Below, piece after piece: positions 31,766 through 32,034 of a stretch of 32,034 bases of DNA (positions within the stretch are counted from its first letter, which is position 1; each line of letters starts with the position of its first letter). The notes beneath the pieces are model-generated. The model saw nothing but the letters and a program-made list of their open reading frames with translations, ran no database searches and was not told the origin of the DNA. The DNA lies in the NCBI GenBank assembly GCA_039819065.1, contig JBCBSS010000091.1, positions 1 to 32,034 on the forward strand. The letters run 5' to 3'. The position numbers were made by a program, and so were the translations under genes. The DNA comes from JBCBSS01 sp039819065. GTDB lineage: Bacteria > Bacteroidota > Bacteroidia > Cytophagales > Cyclobacteriaceae.

Positions 31766-31813
31766 TTAAGGCATAGTTTTGCTACACACCTGCTCGAACA
31801 GAGTACTAACCTA
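31766..31813 (+). pseudogene. Tyrosine recombinase (phage-integrase family) scrap
   Basis: Translated in the + frame, these 48 bases give LRHSFATHLLEQSTNL. The pattern LRHSFATHLLExGT(D/N)L is the box II Arg-His segment around the active site of XerC/D- and integron-type recombinases. The following LYNSNHIRSPFLKRF does not resemble the expected LGH ... Tyr segment and soon stops. The upstream codons show no match either. This is a fragment, not a functional gene. A chance match is possible but the motif is long. Confidence 0.45.
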
Positions 31814-31935
31814 CTTTATAATTCAAACCACATTCGGTCACCATTCCTCAAGCGCTTCTGAAATTTGTATACCCATGCCATCCATTAGTTTTAGAAACAT
31901 TAAAAACTTGCTAGATTAGGCTAATGATATATAGC

Positions 31936-31959
31936 AAATAAACACCATGGTGTTTATTT
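31936..31959. promoter_or_regulatory. Perfect 24-bp palindrome upstream of the terminal gene
   Basis: The half-site AAATAAACACCA is followed directly by its exact complement, giving a gap-free 24-bp dyad. Its centre is about 60 bp before the ATG at 32008, so it could be an operator for a dimeric regulator of that gene. Confidence 0.4.
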
Positions 31960-32007
31960 AAATGTTAGCGATAATGAGAGTAGGCCAGTACTAAGACTTA
32001 GATATAA

Positions 32008-32034
32008 ATGAACAGAAAGATCTGGAAATTCATC
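32008..32034 (+). CDS. Start of a gene running off the window
   Basis: ATG at 32008 opens nine codons (MNRKIWKFI) that continue past the last base. The basic start followed by hydrophobic residues would suit a signal peptide or membrane helix, but no identification is possible. The AT-rich leader ATATAA before it is compatible with a Bacteroidota start. It is partial and low confidence. Confidence 0.3.

Larger units (their letters stand above)
31388..32007. repeat. Palindrome-rich intergenic region after pgk
   Basis: 620 bp with no intact gene. It holds the pgk terminator, then REP-like palindromes with arms CGCGTT/AACGCG (31460-31474), TCGTAGC/GCTACGA (31553-31570) and GGTCTTAGG/CCTAAGACC (31709-31740). 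After these come a short tyrosine-recombinase remnant (31766-31813) and a perfect 24-bp palindrome (31936-31959). The mixture suggests a site where mobile DNA has repeatedly landed and decayed. Confidence 0.55.

Overview
The window looks like chromosome of a marine-type Bacteroidota, most likely order Cytophagales. The signs are VCBS-repeat proteins ending in type IX secretion (T9SS) sorting domains, a PorP/SprF-family outer-membrane partner, a lipoprotein with an acidic stretch right after its lipobox cysteine, orphan MacB/FtsX-type permeases, and Bacteroidota-like TAnnTTTG promoter boxes. The species is not identifiable by eye. No rRNA, tRNA or CRISPR array was seen.

Layout. 1-3.3 kb (+): a secreted NTF2-like small protein, a secreted VCBS-repeat protein with a type A T9SS tail, and an unrecognised 140-residue protein whose start codon is uncertain. 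3.4-7.2 kb (-): a five-gene run that would be transcribed as hemerythrin-type RIC protein, ruvX, peptide deformylase, methionine/glutamine aminotransferase and omega-amidase. 7.4-10.2 kb (+): an S41 carboxyl-terminal processing protease directly followed by homogentisate dioxygenase. 10.2-10.7 kb: a repeat-filled gap. 10.7-12.0 kb: a free-standing PKS-type acyl carrier protein (+) tightly bracketed by two paralogous GNAT-like genes (-). 12.1-15.8 kb (+): a 916-residue VCBS-repeat protein with a type B T9SS tail and its PorP/SprF-like partner. 15.8-16.6 kb: another repeat-filled gap. 16.6-19.0 kb (-): a large FtsX/MacB permease. 19.4-21.3 kb (+): rmuC, a GroES-like protein and a coupled 67-residue protein. 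21.4-24.3 kb (+): a LolD-like ATPase and FtsX-like permease bracketed by two paralogous secreted CxxCG proteins. 24.3-28.2 kb (-): a 2OG-Fe(II) oxygenase, a surface-lipoprotein candidate and a sodium:solute symporter. 28.2-29.1 kb: a mostly non-coding stretch with several hairpins and one small membrane-protein gene. 29.2-31.4 kb (+): threonylcarbamoyl-AMP synthase and pgk. 31.4-32.0 kb: palindromes, a tyrosine-recombinase scrap and the first codons of a gene running off the end.

The two clusters most worth attention share a layout: a core function flanked by two copies of one small protein family. One is the metal-flavoured ABC cluster (His/Glu-rich permease loop plus paired CFFCG proteins). 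The other is the acyl carrier protein between two GNAT-like paralogs. Intergenic DNA also carries a 127-150 bp terminal-inverted-repeat element in two copies (16051-16177 and 24962-25111), a third palindromic element, short REP-like palindromes and degenerate low-complexity tracts. This points to active non-coding repeat families in the genome.
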